Assembly: GCF_037975245.1 (NCBI RefSeq)
Contig: NC_092581.1
Coordinates: forward strand, 7,903,501 to 7,967,500
DNA from: Apostichopus japonicus
Taxonomy: Eukaryota; Echinodermata; Holothuroidea; Aspidochirotida; Stichopodidae
DNA: 64,000 bases
Reading direction: 5' to 3'
The notes under the pieces are model-generated. The model was not told the origin of the DNA and did no database searches. It saw only the letters and a program-made list of their open reading frames with translations. Both the position numbers and the translations under genes were made by a program. Positions 37,614-49,291 of the stretch are shown piece after piece. Position 1 is the stretch's first letter. Each line of letters opens with the position of its first letter.

Positions 37614-38243
37614 GTCTCAATGTGTGTTTGTTGATGGATTTTGGAAAACAAACTTCCGAAGCAGATTCAATATTTCTTATTCTAAATGCACTCTGACCAG
37701 GTGGGTTAATGGAGAAAAGCTGTCGCAATCGAAAAGAAAGAAATTTATTTTCTGCAGCCCTTCCGGCGCAAACGATTTACCGTAAAATCACTGCCATCGC
37801 CCATATCATCTGTTCATTACACTAATGTAACCTATATATACTCGTATCGTCCACATTTTTGTCCCAATTTTACGGAGGAAACGTCTGAAAACACCTGTTT
37901 TTTTCCTTGCAATGGAAGGAAATGACACAATTTCGCAAGCTATATGGACCTAACACAAGCTAGCACACAGGCCTAACGATCGTAAACAAAACAGAGAGAT
38001 TTGATTGGTGCATGATCTGTTGGGCAGGGGCTGGCAAATTTTGAATGAAGTTTGTAGAATCTACAGACTCATTAAAAAATCTGGTGAATTTTATTCAGCT
38101 CAAAATGTTTAACGACAGATAACTCAATAAAAAATAATGAATATTGATATGAAAATTGCATAGAACGGTGCTATTTTCACTGAGTATTAAGGGCAGTAAG
38201 CTGGAAAATTTGAAGTTAAAATTTGGCAAACATACATTGAGAC
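37614..38243. mobile_element. 630-bp MITE, family A copy 3, in RhoGEF intron
   Basis: It has the same order of landmarks as the other two copies, with ends GTCTCAATGTGTGTTTG and GGCAAACATACATTGAGAC. It lies in the long intron between exons C and D, in the same orientation as the other copies. Confidence 0.82.
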
Positions 38244-38755
38244 TTAAAGTATTAATGAAATTATAACTAAGCAGATAACACAGGATCTACAAGAAAGAAG
38301 GAATTTGTAATCAGAACCTAATATGCTACCAGTACAAAGAAGAGCTGCAGGGAAGTAATTTGTTCCTTGTTTGGATAATCAGATAACAGCAATTAAGTCT
38401 TTCACATACCATATATAGGAGGATACAATTACAATTAACCCTTTCCTCCTTACCTGGTAAAACCAGGAGTTCCATAACAACTCCCTGGTAAAACTACCTC
38501 CTATAACAACAAGCTTAATCACTAAAGTGCGGGCATGTTGGAAACCAATACATGTAATGAAAATATCTATCTGAATGCAAACCTATGTGATGTTTCAGCA
38601 TGTAGCAAAGAAAGAGACACATTATGGCTTGTCTGTTTTACTTATAATGCCAAGTCTTTAAGTACTTCATTTAGGGTGAAGAAATGTAAATGAAAACGTC
38701 TATTCGTTGTAACAACTGTCATCTGTATTGGTGAAGATAAAAATACTCGTTAGAG

Positions 38756-39195
38756 GCTTGTACTCATACATGTATTGATATCAAGGGGACTCAATGATGG
38801 TACTCATATGTGTACTCATATCAAGGGGACTCAATGATGGTACTCATAGGTGTACTCATATCGAGGGGACTCAATGCTTGTACTCATTCGTGTACTTTTA
38901 TCAAGGGGACTCAATGTTTGTACTCATACTTGAACTCATATCAAGGGGACTCAATGCCTGTACTCATACTTGTACTCATATCGAGGGGACTCAATGCTTG
39001 TACTCATACTTGTACTGATATCGAGGGGATTCAATGCTTTTACTCATAGGTGTACTCATATAAAGGGGACTCAATGTTTGTACTCATAGGTGTACTCATA
39101 TCAAGGGGACTCAATGCCAAGTTCTAATACTTGTACTCATATCAAGGGGACTCAATGCTTGTACTCATATCAAGGGGACTCAATTCTTGTTCTGT
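38756..39195. repeat. 40-bp minisatellite, about 11 copies
   Basis: TCAAGGGGACTCAATGCTTG followed by TACTCATACTTGTACTCATA repeats every 40 bases from 38781 to 39061, then less regularly. Frames across it are repeat by-products. Same intron as the 28-bp array. Confidence 0.93.
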
Positions 39196-40162
39196 ACTCT
39201 TTTGTAAGGCAATGAGGTCAAATTTACAACTTAAACTTTGATCACAAAAGCAGGTAACATACTGCAGACATAAAGCCTGGTCCTTTGGCATTCCTTCCCA
39301 AATCTCACACTTTAGTTCTTTAATACTCTGCTATCTCCATTTGCTAAATATACTTCTGTTGTTCTATGGAAAGTGATATCACATGGCTTGAAATGCTGGT
39401 CACAATTTTCTATAACTTAAAAATAATGCCTCCTGACATTAAATTCCTCCAAGTGCTGCATATGATAAATGATTGGTATTGTATATTAGGAAAGTTCAGC
39501 AAATAGTATGGAAGCTTGAAAGGGACATCGCAAATAATTGAATGTCTTCCTAATCGTAGAATCAAACAGAAGCTCATGAAAATGCTCAGAGTGAATACTA
39601 GGAGAGTGGAACTTTCTAGGTTTTGTAATCCTATTACTGTGCATTCCCATTAACTTTGGAATGTATGAATATAGCTTTAGGGCTGTTAGTGAAAGAGGTT
39701 TCATATCATTTCTAAAGGACAGTCCATCATGTGATCAAGGTCATGTACCTCCTGCATACCATTTCTTGTTTTGGAAATAAAACCAGATCAGTTTTGAATT
39801 ATTCTCTACTGAGAAAAGCAATGAAAGAAGAGACTCTCCACTGATGATCTTGTTTTCATTCTTGGTTTTAGAAGACCTATTTTAGGCTTACTTTACTGGT
39901 CAAATAAACGCTTCCTCCATAGACTCTAATATTCTATGTTCTTCATGGTTCAAGTAGTAATGTGGTTTAGGTGGAACTTCCCAGTAGGGATGCACTATCC
40001 ATCGCTTCTAGGAATCTTAGATGTGTTTTCATCCCTGCTTTGGAGAAAGGCTGTAGTAGTTTCATAAGTGAGGATAGTATTTCACATGATGGATTAATTA
40101 GTCTAGTGGTGTGATGGATGAGGATGGAAATGAGAAGGAGTGCCAGAACCACTGAATGGGGC

Positions 40163-40265
40163 AGTATATATAAAGATAAGATAAGATCTACTTTATTAAA
40201 CCCCACAAAGGGTAACTGAATGCTTGCAAAAAAATAGTATTATACAAACTACAAATATACTAAAA
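40163..40265. repeat. Possible LINE/SINE tail with GATAA microsatellite
   Basis: AAGATAAGATAAGATC is followed by TACTTTATTAAACCCCACAA and AGGGTAACTGAATGCTTGCA. Similar TTTATTxxxCCCACAAxGGG ends occur in animal non-LTR elements. No coding part of such an element is adjacent. Confidence 0.35.
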
Positions 40266-40769
40266 AGTTACAAAAGGGCAAAAACAAATAAACAAAGCAG
40301 GACATATAAAAACAGTGCACAGTGACATATGAGCATTTAAAATTTAAATTATGAAGTTTTATACATTGCGGAATAAAAAGAAGAGGGGTGCCTATTTGTA
40401 CTGGTCAATGCCAGCCTCATCCGACCACTCCGAGAGAACACTGTTTTGACCACGCACACACACGTAGTGGGTGGTCATCGTCATTCATAATTTTGTTGAG
40501 TTTTTATATATTCTCTAACAGCAGTAGGAATGTGTCTTGCATAACTATGGCACATCTAATATACTGTCATGCAGGGGATTTCTATTCTATGAAACTTGCA
40601 GACACTACTAACAGTTTCTGAAATTCCCATGAAAACCTGCCCTTGGTGACAAACAACTTCTATATCGGTCTTAAATGTTACATTTTATGTGAATTGTCCT
40701 GAAGTTGTGGATATGCGATATAATATATCTATATAATAGATCTGTTGCTTGTTACTCTGAGCTTCCACT

Positions 40770-40925
40770 GTATAATCTGGATCATCCTTGAGGGGTCAGG
40801 ATCCTCCACAAATGGGGATCGCAGTTGCAGGGTCTGACCCTACATACGCAATCATCCGCACTACGATCACCCTTAGAAGGGGGGGGGGGAGTCAGATTCT
40901 CCTTGCGTTCTCAAATGTGAACAAG
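40770..40925 (-). repeat. Dispersed repeat D, copy 2, with GTTCACATTT-type terminus
   Basis: Read on the minus strand it starts AGCCTTGTTCACATTTGAGA, like the ends of the element at 7460-8460, then matches the repeat at 35085. It has a G-homopolymer at about 40880-40889. Confidence 0.6.
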
Positions 40926-41392
40926 GCTAACGTCACCTCTCCTAGTTAGCGACTTATTAATGGTTTAATCTTGAGTAGGACGATTTTTTGTCCCATCAAA
41001 TACAAATTAAGAAACAATGTTTCCTTCAAGTTTCACTAACTTCACAAGTTTGCTATTGTTCACTCATTCTTTGCTTTAGTGCCCTTTATATTTTATTGAT
41101 TGTGTATATATGGAAAATAACTCTGAATTTAACCTAGAAAGAATGCGTCTAGTTTCTTTGCTTGGGGTGAACTGTAATATCACCTGTGCTATAATGCTGC
41201 TAAGAGCAATAGTTTGGTGCTTCATATTACATTTTGAAATAAATGTTGAAACACAAGGGGTAGGGATTTGATCTTTAGAGCTAGTGAATGTCAAATTTAT
41301 GTCATAGTAGATGCATATTTTGCAAGGGCAAGTAACCAATGAGCATACATCCGTCTTTACTTATGCTGTTGCAATTATTTTTTGGTCTTCAG

Positions 41393-41438
41393 ATTGGATC
41401 AACCTTGAAGTCAACCCACCAAGAAAATTTAAGAATAG
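41393..41438 (+). CDS. RhoGEF gene, exon D: short DH exon
   Basis: This is a 46-bp micro-exon between a TTTGGTCTTCAG acceptor and an AG/GTAAGG donor. It enters in phase 0 from exon C and leaves one base, which joins GA of exon E to form Gly. It encodes IGSTLKSTHQENLRI. The piece is required because exon C cannot join exon E directly without breaking frame. In sequence it corresponds to the DH segment just before the helix that carries F-x-x-Y-x-x-Y (compare Q-x-x-x-I-G-x-x-F in many family members). It is the least certain exon because of its length, but splice signals and phase agree on both sides. Confidence 0.72.
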
Positions 41439-42036
41439 GTAAGGACATAACTACTTTAAAACCTATTGTGCTCATGATTCTTTTTTTGTTTTGTCTGCTT
41501 TCATTTTGTAGTGCTTGTTAAAGTTAGATAGGATTTTCTATGCAGTTTGTACCCTGACTTGTCAATTTCACACAATGAATAACTAATCAGGGATTTGAAA
41601 CTGTTTAGTTTGCATTTGCATGGGGTTGTACAAATGTGTAAAATGTCAGTTTGACATACTTTTAACAAAATCATTAATTCTTTGTTACCATTCATTTCTT
41701 ACAAAATTTGTGAGAATGCTCTAGTTTGGTCACTTGGATTTAAGTTTCGAGTTACAGACTGTACGTTTAGTAAAATTGGCTACCAATCGACTAAATTGAC
41801 AATCAACTGTCTTTTAATAAAGCCTTCTCATATAGAAACTTCCAGTAGGATATTGAATGAGATTCTTTCTTTGTTTCTGTCAGACATATAGCTGGGTTTA
41901 AAAATAAATTAAACAATAATTGGAAGATAACAATTGATTTCTTTTGTCTTCTTACTTTCATGATCTTTTCTTCATTTGATACGTAAAGCATTCACCGTTT
42001 ACATTTTTGTTATGATATTTACAATTTACTTTGTAG

Positions 42037-42106
42037 GAATTTGCTTCCCACCGCAGTTTTGGCAGGAATATAGACAGTACTACACAACATACAAGACCAT
42101 AAGAGA
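42037..42106 (+). CDS. RhoGEF gene, exon E: DH domain (CR2 region)
   Basis: This 70-bp exon has a pyrimidine-rich acceptor ending TTTGTAG and a perfect GTAAGT donor. Phase is +2 at entry and two bases remain at exit, which exon F completes to Glu. It encodes CFPPQFWQEYRQYYTTYKTI. The FWQEYRQYYTTY core matches the F-x-x-Y-x-x-Y-x-x-N motif of the central DH helices. An internal AG (after the CCCACCGCAG stretch) is a possible alternative acceptor, but only the upstream one keeps phase with exon D. The intron before it is 598 bp and the intron after it is 6,944 bp. Confidence 0.85.
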
Positions 42107-42511
42107 GTAAGTATTACTGTTACATGTTCTTTCCATGTTGAAATGGAGCTGCTAGGAGATTTAAATTGTTTACAATATATGAGAAAGCAAGAAGAATCTG
42201 ATCTACAAGTTACTATTAGAGGAGTGCATCACTCTGAAGATGAGAGTGTCAAATACAGTGGGGATAGGTAAGTCATGGCTGCTTCACATATCTAAATAGG
42301 TAAATTTCAAATGCAAAACCTTGAATTGTGTAAACATCACAGAAGGTGCTTAATATGACTGGTCAGTAACATTACTGTATAGTTGTACCTTTATCTTGTC
42401 TCATTCTCACTGCAGCATATTAACATTAGCTTCCTTCATCAACATTTACTTAAAAAACTGTTATATCATGTAAAAGAACATGCCCACCCAATAGAGAGAT
42501 CACAATTGCAT

Positions 42512-42988
42512 GGTCTGATCCTGAGTATGCCTCCATACTAAATAAAGGATCTTGGCCAGTAAGGCTGTTGTAAAATGGTCTCCATTGCGTTGCATGGTCC
42601 TGAGTATGCCTCCATACTAAATAAAGGATCTTGGCCAGGTAGGCTGCTGTAAAATGGTCTTCATTGCGTTGCATGGTCCTGAGTATGCCTCCATTCAAAC
42701 TAAATAAAGGATCTTGGCCAGGTAGGCTGCTGTAAAATGGTCTTCATTGCGTTGCATGGTCCTGAGTATACCTCCATTCATACTGAATAAAGGATCTTGG
42801 CCAGTAAGGCTGTTGTAAAATGGTCTTCATTGCGTTGCATGGTCCTGAGTATGCCTCCATTCATACTAAATAAAGGATCTTGGCCAGGTAGAATGCTATA
42901 AAATGGTCTTCATTGCGTTGCATGGTCCTGAGTATGACTCCATTCATACTAAGTAAAGGTTCTTGGCCAGGTAGGCTGCTGTAAAATT
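42512..42988. repeat. ~81-bp tandem repeat, six copies
   Basis: Each unit contains TCCTGAGTATGCCTCCAT, AAATAAAGGATCTTGGCCAG and ATGGTCTTCATTGCGTTGCA. Period is 79 to 83 bp. It is in the intron between exons E and F. Confidence 0.92.
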
Positions 42989-43244
42989 AGCATGTAGGGA
43001 GCCCAGACAGTGATGTTCAAGTTAGCACGTAGGGAGCACATACAGGGATCTTAAAATGATGATAAGGGGAAAATCTCTTTGAGACTTGAAATTTGAAAAT
43101 ACATTTGCAGTTAATAACCAAAATGCCAAACGCATTGAGGTTTGGATGACTTCATTGCATTAGACTTCTGCATTTTAACCAGAAATAGCTGTCGAAAAAT
43201 AAATGGCCCGAACCACCATTTTGATACACTATGGCATGGTAAAC

Positions 43245-43530
43245 ACAGGTCAGTTTACTGTACCTGGCTATACACACCTCCACCAAAAACAATTGGGGTC
43301 TTGTGCTCAATGTTATGAATCCACACACTAAGTATGAGAAGTATCAATGGCTCCCATCGTTAGATATCATGTAAAAGGGTTTCAGAGTTTGACCTCTGGT
43401 GACCTCAAATGAGATTTGACTTCACAAGCAAGAGGAGTCTTGTACTCAATATGGCAAATCTATATACCATGTATTAAAAGTATCCATGGTTTCTACTATG
43501 AGAAATTATATTTGAAAGGTTTTCAGGCTT
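43245..43530 (-). repeat. Two diverged units of the AGGTCA family, minus orientation
   Basis: GGGTTTCAGAGTTTGACCTC is followed by TGGTGACCTCAAATGAGATT. The spacing and order match the family on the minus strand, with the half-sites partly decayed. It is in the intron between exons E and F. Confidence 0.55.
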
Positions 43531-46500
43531 CGACACTGAAAATATTTTTAAAAGAAATGTAAGAACCAGCCACTATTGACAATATGCTGTGAATTAACAA
43601 ATCCCCCAATAAAATATTTTGCTCAATCTCAGAACCAACTTTTAGGGGGAGGGGTGGAAAAGGGGGGAGGGGGAGGGTGGGAATGGGAATGGAGCAGATG
43701 GAAAATGGAAAAACGTTAAACGTTATACTTGGATACCATGTTTTGATCTGCAGTAGTTTGGGTGAAACCTTACCCTGTGTCAGCAGGCCTTTTGATGAAT
43801 CACCTATTGCAAGTTAATGGTTATATCAACATGTTACTCGATATCTCTCGTGACAAGCACTTTGCTGTTGTATTCAAAGACAATGCTTTTCTCGTACAGT
43901 GACTTCTGTTATGGCCTGAGGGAATGGTTTTCAAACACGTTGAAAGTTTGAAGGAGAATTTTCTGACACTGTTTGGAAAATTGTTTGCTTTTATTTGTTT
44001 TCATCCCCTCTTTGAACTCAAAAGCCATCGCATGTTGCGTCAGTCCTCTGGGCGGTTTGTGAAGTCCTGCAGACGTCATGCCACTCATCCTATTCAATAC
44101 TCTCTGCCCAACTTTTGTCATCATGAAGGTTTGCAAGAAAATGAAAATATTAAACAAGCTAGTATGTAGTGCTTTCCAACTATTGAAAAGGATTTGCATC
44201 ATCAGCCTATACTTAAATGTAGTCTTCTGTTCCTCTTCTGACGTCATGTTACAAAATAAAAACATTATCTAGAAATAGGTTGTCTGATATCTATAGTGGC
44301 ATAGTGGTGGGAATTCATAATAGTTTGGTAAATTTGATAATGTAATGATGTCAGAGTCGCTGCTGCTGCTTACGTAGTTACCAGAGAGAATTTACATCAA
44401 TACACTGTAGTCAATGCAGAGGGCTTAAAGTGTGTAACCTTTGAGGCAGCTTAAAGTATGCTTAGCTCAGTCCTAATATTAGCCTGCCTTCCATTGTTCC
44501 AGGCTGCTCTATACCAGACTATTATTGTCATTTATTGAAGATCTTAGCCATAGATTCACAATAGCAGGTCATATGACATTTATGGCACACTTTCCAAAAT
44601 GAATTTTACATAAATATTCTTGATTTGTAAAATATTCTTTAATAGTCAAATTGTGTTAAAGTAGTCTGCATTGTATCCCATGTGACTTTGATAGACTAGA
44701 TCCACCTTTAAAGCTGTCTCACTGCTAGACTGTATATAAACATAGTAAATTCCACTTAATATCAATTTAGTCAAACCTCAATGTCGCACATAAAATCAAG
44801 ACGTTATCAACATTAGAATCATTTCCTGTGAATATGGAAACATTGTTTAGTTAGTGCTCCTTTTATGTGGACTTTACATACCATGGTGGGAAGCTACGTG
44901 AGATTACTTCTCAATACAAAAATTCTACCAGTTTCTTTTAGACCACGAAAGAGACAAAGTTAAGGTTTCTGTATTTCACTACCATCTGTTTGAAGTAAAC
45001 CTTTTATAATGCTTATTTCTAATTCAATATTGTGAATAATGTAGTACTACTTTGTTTATACAGATAAAACAGATAAAAAAATGAATTCAGTTGATTTTTA
45101 GTATGCATGTACATTTAATGTTTGAATCGGTAAATTGTTCTCCCAATTTTAGTTATTTATTAGACATAATAGATGAAAACACCTAACTATAAATTGCTGG
45201 AATTCCTTAAAGTTTCCATTAAATTCACAATACTTCTTTAAACTCTCTGGTGGTTTGCAAGGAAGGTGTCTATACCTAGTTACTGCAGTATTACAACAGA
45301 TCACATAACATGCCCTCTTGTATGTAGGATTTCAGGAATATTTACAAAGTGCGAATTGACCTACCAGGTACGCAAGAATGAATAAAATACCACCTAAGGC
45401 TTAAAAATTTCAAAGTCAAAGTTGATAAAAAATGTGTCAGGAGTAGAGGTTACCCGGGCTACAATCCTCACCACATGTTCATTAATTGAATGATTTGCTC
45501 CCCTTGTTGACTGCCTCCAGTAAGGGTCTTTTAAGTCATTGCTGAACATTAAAATGGATGAGAAGGTGGGGATGACCCTAACACCGGGTAGAAACTATGC
45601 ACCCTTCAAAGAATACCCGGTTGGTAGATAGAAATATTGAAGTTGATGGTTATTATGTCCCCACAAGGAGTGTAAGTAGATGAGAGTAAATGACTGCAGA
45701 CAACCCCACTGGCAGCATTGTGTTAAAGAAGTCTATAGAGTCAAGGAACAACCGAGGGGCAAATCACTGTATACAGACATACTGCATGGATAAACATTAA
45801 GTAATATTTGATTCTCATGTATCTCATTGATGTAGTAAAGTGGTATCCATCAAACTGAATTATATCAGCATTTAAGAAATATCTAAAACATGACCAATGC
45901 ATTGTGAGGACGTTCTACAGGATGGATTCAAACATATTACTTAGTAAGTCCTGTTGCTTTTGTTTTAGGATTATGGAGGGTAACATTGCTCTACATCAGG
46001 GACCCTGTGACTGAGGGCTGGGCTGGTTGGGGAAAATCCACAAAATTACCTCAATACTGCCAGATGAGAAGAAGCCTCTGTATATATTGTTAACCAGAAC
46101 TTTTCAACAAATCGGCAATTTATTCTCCAAAATTTTGATTTTCCAACAAAAGGGTGCAAATTTTTAAATGAAAAAAGAACACTTTTTTAAGAAGCAAAAA
46201 TGGTACTTTTCATGATCACAAATGGGCAAAATTAACTTTGAGGATGAGGCTGACTAGTTGTGAGTAAAGTCTTTAATCTTTGCTGGGCATGTTTCTTAGC
46301 TAAGGCAGGAAGACACAACTTTTGACTACTACTTAGTCTGCTTCCAATATTCTGATGATTTTAAGGTGATAGAAGTTCTGGAAAGAAACAAAATGAAAAT
46401 GATGAAATGATGAAAACTGGAAATGATGAAAACCACAAAGCTTTAAGGCCAAATGTTGCTGTCCTTTGCTATGCCTCCCTTCCCACCCACCTTCTAAATG

Positions 46501-47065
46501 TCTGGCAACCCCACTGCATGCAGTGTGCTGGTACCGGCATAGTGTATTTATGTGGTGTATTAGGTAAATTGTATTCTTACTAGTCCTATGAAACTCACCA
46601 CCGTCGGCATATATCTTGGACCGACTATGTCAATGTGGAGAGGTGCTAACAAACCTACCAACCATGGAGGGTAATGTGGTGTGCTACATTGTAGCAATCA
46701 ACTCTTATTGTACTCTTTGAACGAATATTCTACAACAACTGAGGCCATGATCTCATAGCTACCACATTCCTTGTGAAACTATGCGAACAGTGTAATCTAA
46801 GTGGTAGAATTTTTCCAATGTTCACCCTAAATACCCGTTATAGTGGAGTTGTATAGTCTAGGGAACGCTTATCTCTTCAGAGCTGACAAAGGGTTAAATA
46901 ATATGTTAGTAGCACCTGGGAGAATGTCATATTTTCTATGGTGGAGTGAGCCTTCCAGGTCATTTTTAATTTGATGTTGTGTAGTGATAAGGTGTGTTTT
47001 TCATTAATGTGTATAACCCTTTGTCTTGCTATTCTCTCTGATGCTATCTACCCCCTCCTCCTGGT

Positions 47066-47155
47066 TCTGGTGCTTCATCAGTACCCGGAGCTTCACCAGT
47101 ACCCGGTGCTTCACCAGTACCCAGTACTTCACCAGTACCCAGTACTTCACCACAC
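47066..47155. repeat. 18-bp tandem repeat, five copies
   Basis: GCTTCACCAGTACCCGGT and variants recur every 18 bases. The open reading across it (LHQYPV repeats) follows from the period being a multiple of 3 and has no other support as a gene. Confidence 0.9.
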
Positions 47156-47959
47156 ATTGAACTGGATCTAGACAGTGTTTCAGATTGTTATGTTTTTGCT
47201 TGGTAGTAAACATTGTGATTGTGGAGCAGGCCACCCTAGAGTGAATCTTTGTTATTAAATTTATTTGCCTTACATTTAAGTTGACGGGAGTAATTCAATA
47301 TAAATTATCTCTGCAGTAAGCCACTTTAGTATTTAAGCTGTGCGCTGATATAAATGAAGTCAAAAGTTTGTGCTGCATGTAGACTGGATCATTTCTACCA
47401 GTGTAAAATGACCTTTCAAATGAGGTCAAGTAAATCTGAAACTAATGTCTGGTTCCTGCTTTACCATTGTTGTTTAAGATGATAGGGTGAACTATACTTC
47501 AAGTTATAGTTTCCTAACAATAGGTCTCAGGTCACCAAAGACCTTATAGAAAGTTGGTTATCACAACAGACTGACATAAAAGAGTTTCTCATGTATGATG
47601 CAGTTTCTGATCAACAAGAAACACAAGGGTCCAAAGGACTAAAAATAAAATGAACCTTATTATCTTAAGACTCGGATCATGTTGAACTGAATCCATGCTA
47701 CCGATGTCATTTGATTCCTTTTGTCATTGTTATCATCATTGACGCCTCAGAATATGCTAAAAAGGAAACTAGAAAGTCACTTTGCATAGTACATGTAGTC
47801 TTGCCACATTTTATATCGGAACATTCAACAGTAACAAGATTTTAAGTGTTGTCCAGTATGGAGTGCAAGTGATCAGCAAGATTCTTGTGCTATTACCGAC
47901 CTACATACCAACAATGAAATTCATAATATATGCTTGACGTTTGCGTTTGATCACATTTA

Positions 47960-48260
47960 CACATTTTTCAGACTTTGTGACCTCTATTGAGCTTGTACCT
48001 CCACCAAATTTCAATATGGTTCCTGAATTTGCAAAAATTGAAAGTATATTACAAAGTATTGACTTCAACCAAGATATAACTTTTGAATTATCAGGTTAAC
48101 AAGGTTTCAAACTTTCACATCTGTTGACCCCAAATGACATTTGAGTTTCACCAATTTCAATATGGTCCCTGAACTCACCTTTGGGGATCTATATACAAGT
48201 ATGAACTTCAACCAAGGTGTACTTTTGATATATATAGCATTTACAAGATAGAGCATGGAT
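47960..48260 (-). repeat. Two diverged units of the AGGTCA family, minus orientation
   Basis: AAGGTTTCAAACTTTCACAT is followed by TGTTGACCCCAAATGACATT, in the order expected for the family on the minus strand. A CA-rich simple repeat (about 48270-48292) follows at the place where other copies carry their GT/CA-rich leader. Confidence 0.55.
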
Positions 48261-49050
48261 CATGGATTCTACACACATACACACACACACATTACCATTG
48301 AAGAGATTCCTTTTGTCCTGAGCAAGGAACCAAACATTGCCACTTTTTCTCAAACTTCAAAAAGAACAACTAATGCCTGCCATCTTTAAATGACAAGCAA
48401 ACACAGCTATCATTATTGGCCTGGACGATAGAGACGCATCAAACGACATTTCCAAGCAACTAAACGAAAAACCAACTTCCAGTTGAGAGATATGACAGTG
48501 TTCCTTAAAATCTAAGTAGGACATCATGATCATTGGGCTACACATATTTACATTTTTAAGGGTATTCTGTATTTATTGCAATGTTTGTTTTCTTCAATAG
48601 TTTCGGATTTGCAAATGTTTCAATCCAAACATGACCTCATGTCGCTGGCATGGGTTTCATTATCATCACATTTTACAGTAAGTTTCAACATGAAAAGAAC
48701 AAAGATATAGTAAAAGGTTTCATTTGGTTGTGGCACTATGACCAGTCCTCTGACATCAGTTTTGAACCACAATATCTGCCAATTGGAGCAATATTTTCCA
48801 TTGATATCTGGCAGAGTATTCTCCCTAAGACATCATATTGTTTAATATGAACATTACTAAAATGTCTTAGAACGATTTGATTGTCACAGCCCCCAGTAGT
48901 TTTAGAGTAATGGTGATCTCTTATTAAGTGCAAATCTGATTGCTTAATTGTACAAATACTAATATTGTAGTACTTTTGAATTGAAAAAAACAACAACAAC
49001 AAAGATTGAGAGGTAATAAATAATTGACATGACTTATGATTTTGTTTCAG

Positions 49051-49153
49051 ATTGCTGAATAACTTAAGGCAGACCAATGATGAATTTATGGAATATTGTA
49101 AGGAGCTGAGAGGAGCAGCCAGACAGTCTCTGGACTCACTGCTCTTACTACCG
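49051..49153 (+). CDS. RhoGEF gene, exon F: DH domain (CR3, LLLLP)
   Basis: This 103-bp exon follows TTTGTTTCAG and ends at CCG/GTAAGT. The single first base completes a Glu codon from exon E. It encodes LLNNLRQTNDEFMEYCKELR followed by GAARQSLDSLLLLP. The last part is the start of CR3, where DH proteins read L-x-x-L-L-x-x-P-V-Q-R-I-P-R-Y, so the next exon should open with V-Q-R. I searched downstream by eye to the window end and did not find it, so the following intron would exceed 14 kb. A tandem copy of the 3' part of this exon, with its own donor, follows directly (49183-49291). Concatenating exons A to F gives 597 bp, or 199 uninterrupted codons. Confidence 0.87.
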
Positions 49154-49291
49154 GTAAGTTTGATGTTGTCATGGTTACCATTATGATGAGTTTATGGAAT
49201 ATTGTAAGGAGCCGAGAGGAGCAGCCAGACAGTCTCTGGACTCTCTGCTCTTACTACCGGTAAATTTGATGTTGTCATGGTTACCATTATG
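49077..49291 (+). repeat. 106-bp tandem duplication of exon F 3' part plus donor
   Basis: Unit 1 (49077-49182) and unit 2 (49183 to about 49291) are nearly identical. Each holds the last 77 bases of exon F, the 5' splice site and about 29 bases of intron. In unit 2 the changes within the exon part are GAA to GAG (silent), CTG to CCG (Leu to Pro) and TCA to TCT (silent), and the donor changed from GTAAGT to GTAAAT. Unit 2 has no acceptor or branch region of its own. Reading straight through from unit 1 meets TGA within the intron part. It is therefore a second candidate donor rather than a usable second exon. Confidence 0.9.

Noticed and set aside
38794-39049. Repeated YQGDSM-type peptides
   Set aside because: Product of the 40-bp tandem repeat; two frames are open at once, which is not a coding signature.
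47004-47234. Frames over the LHQYPV-type repeats
   Set aside because: Period 18 keeps frames open on both strands; no splice or homology support.
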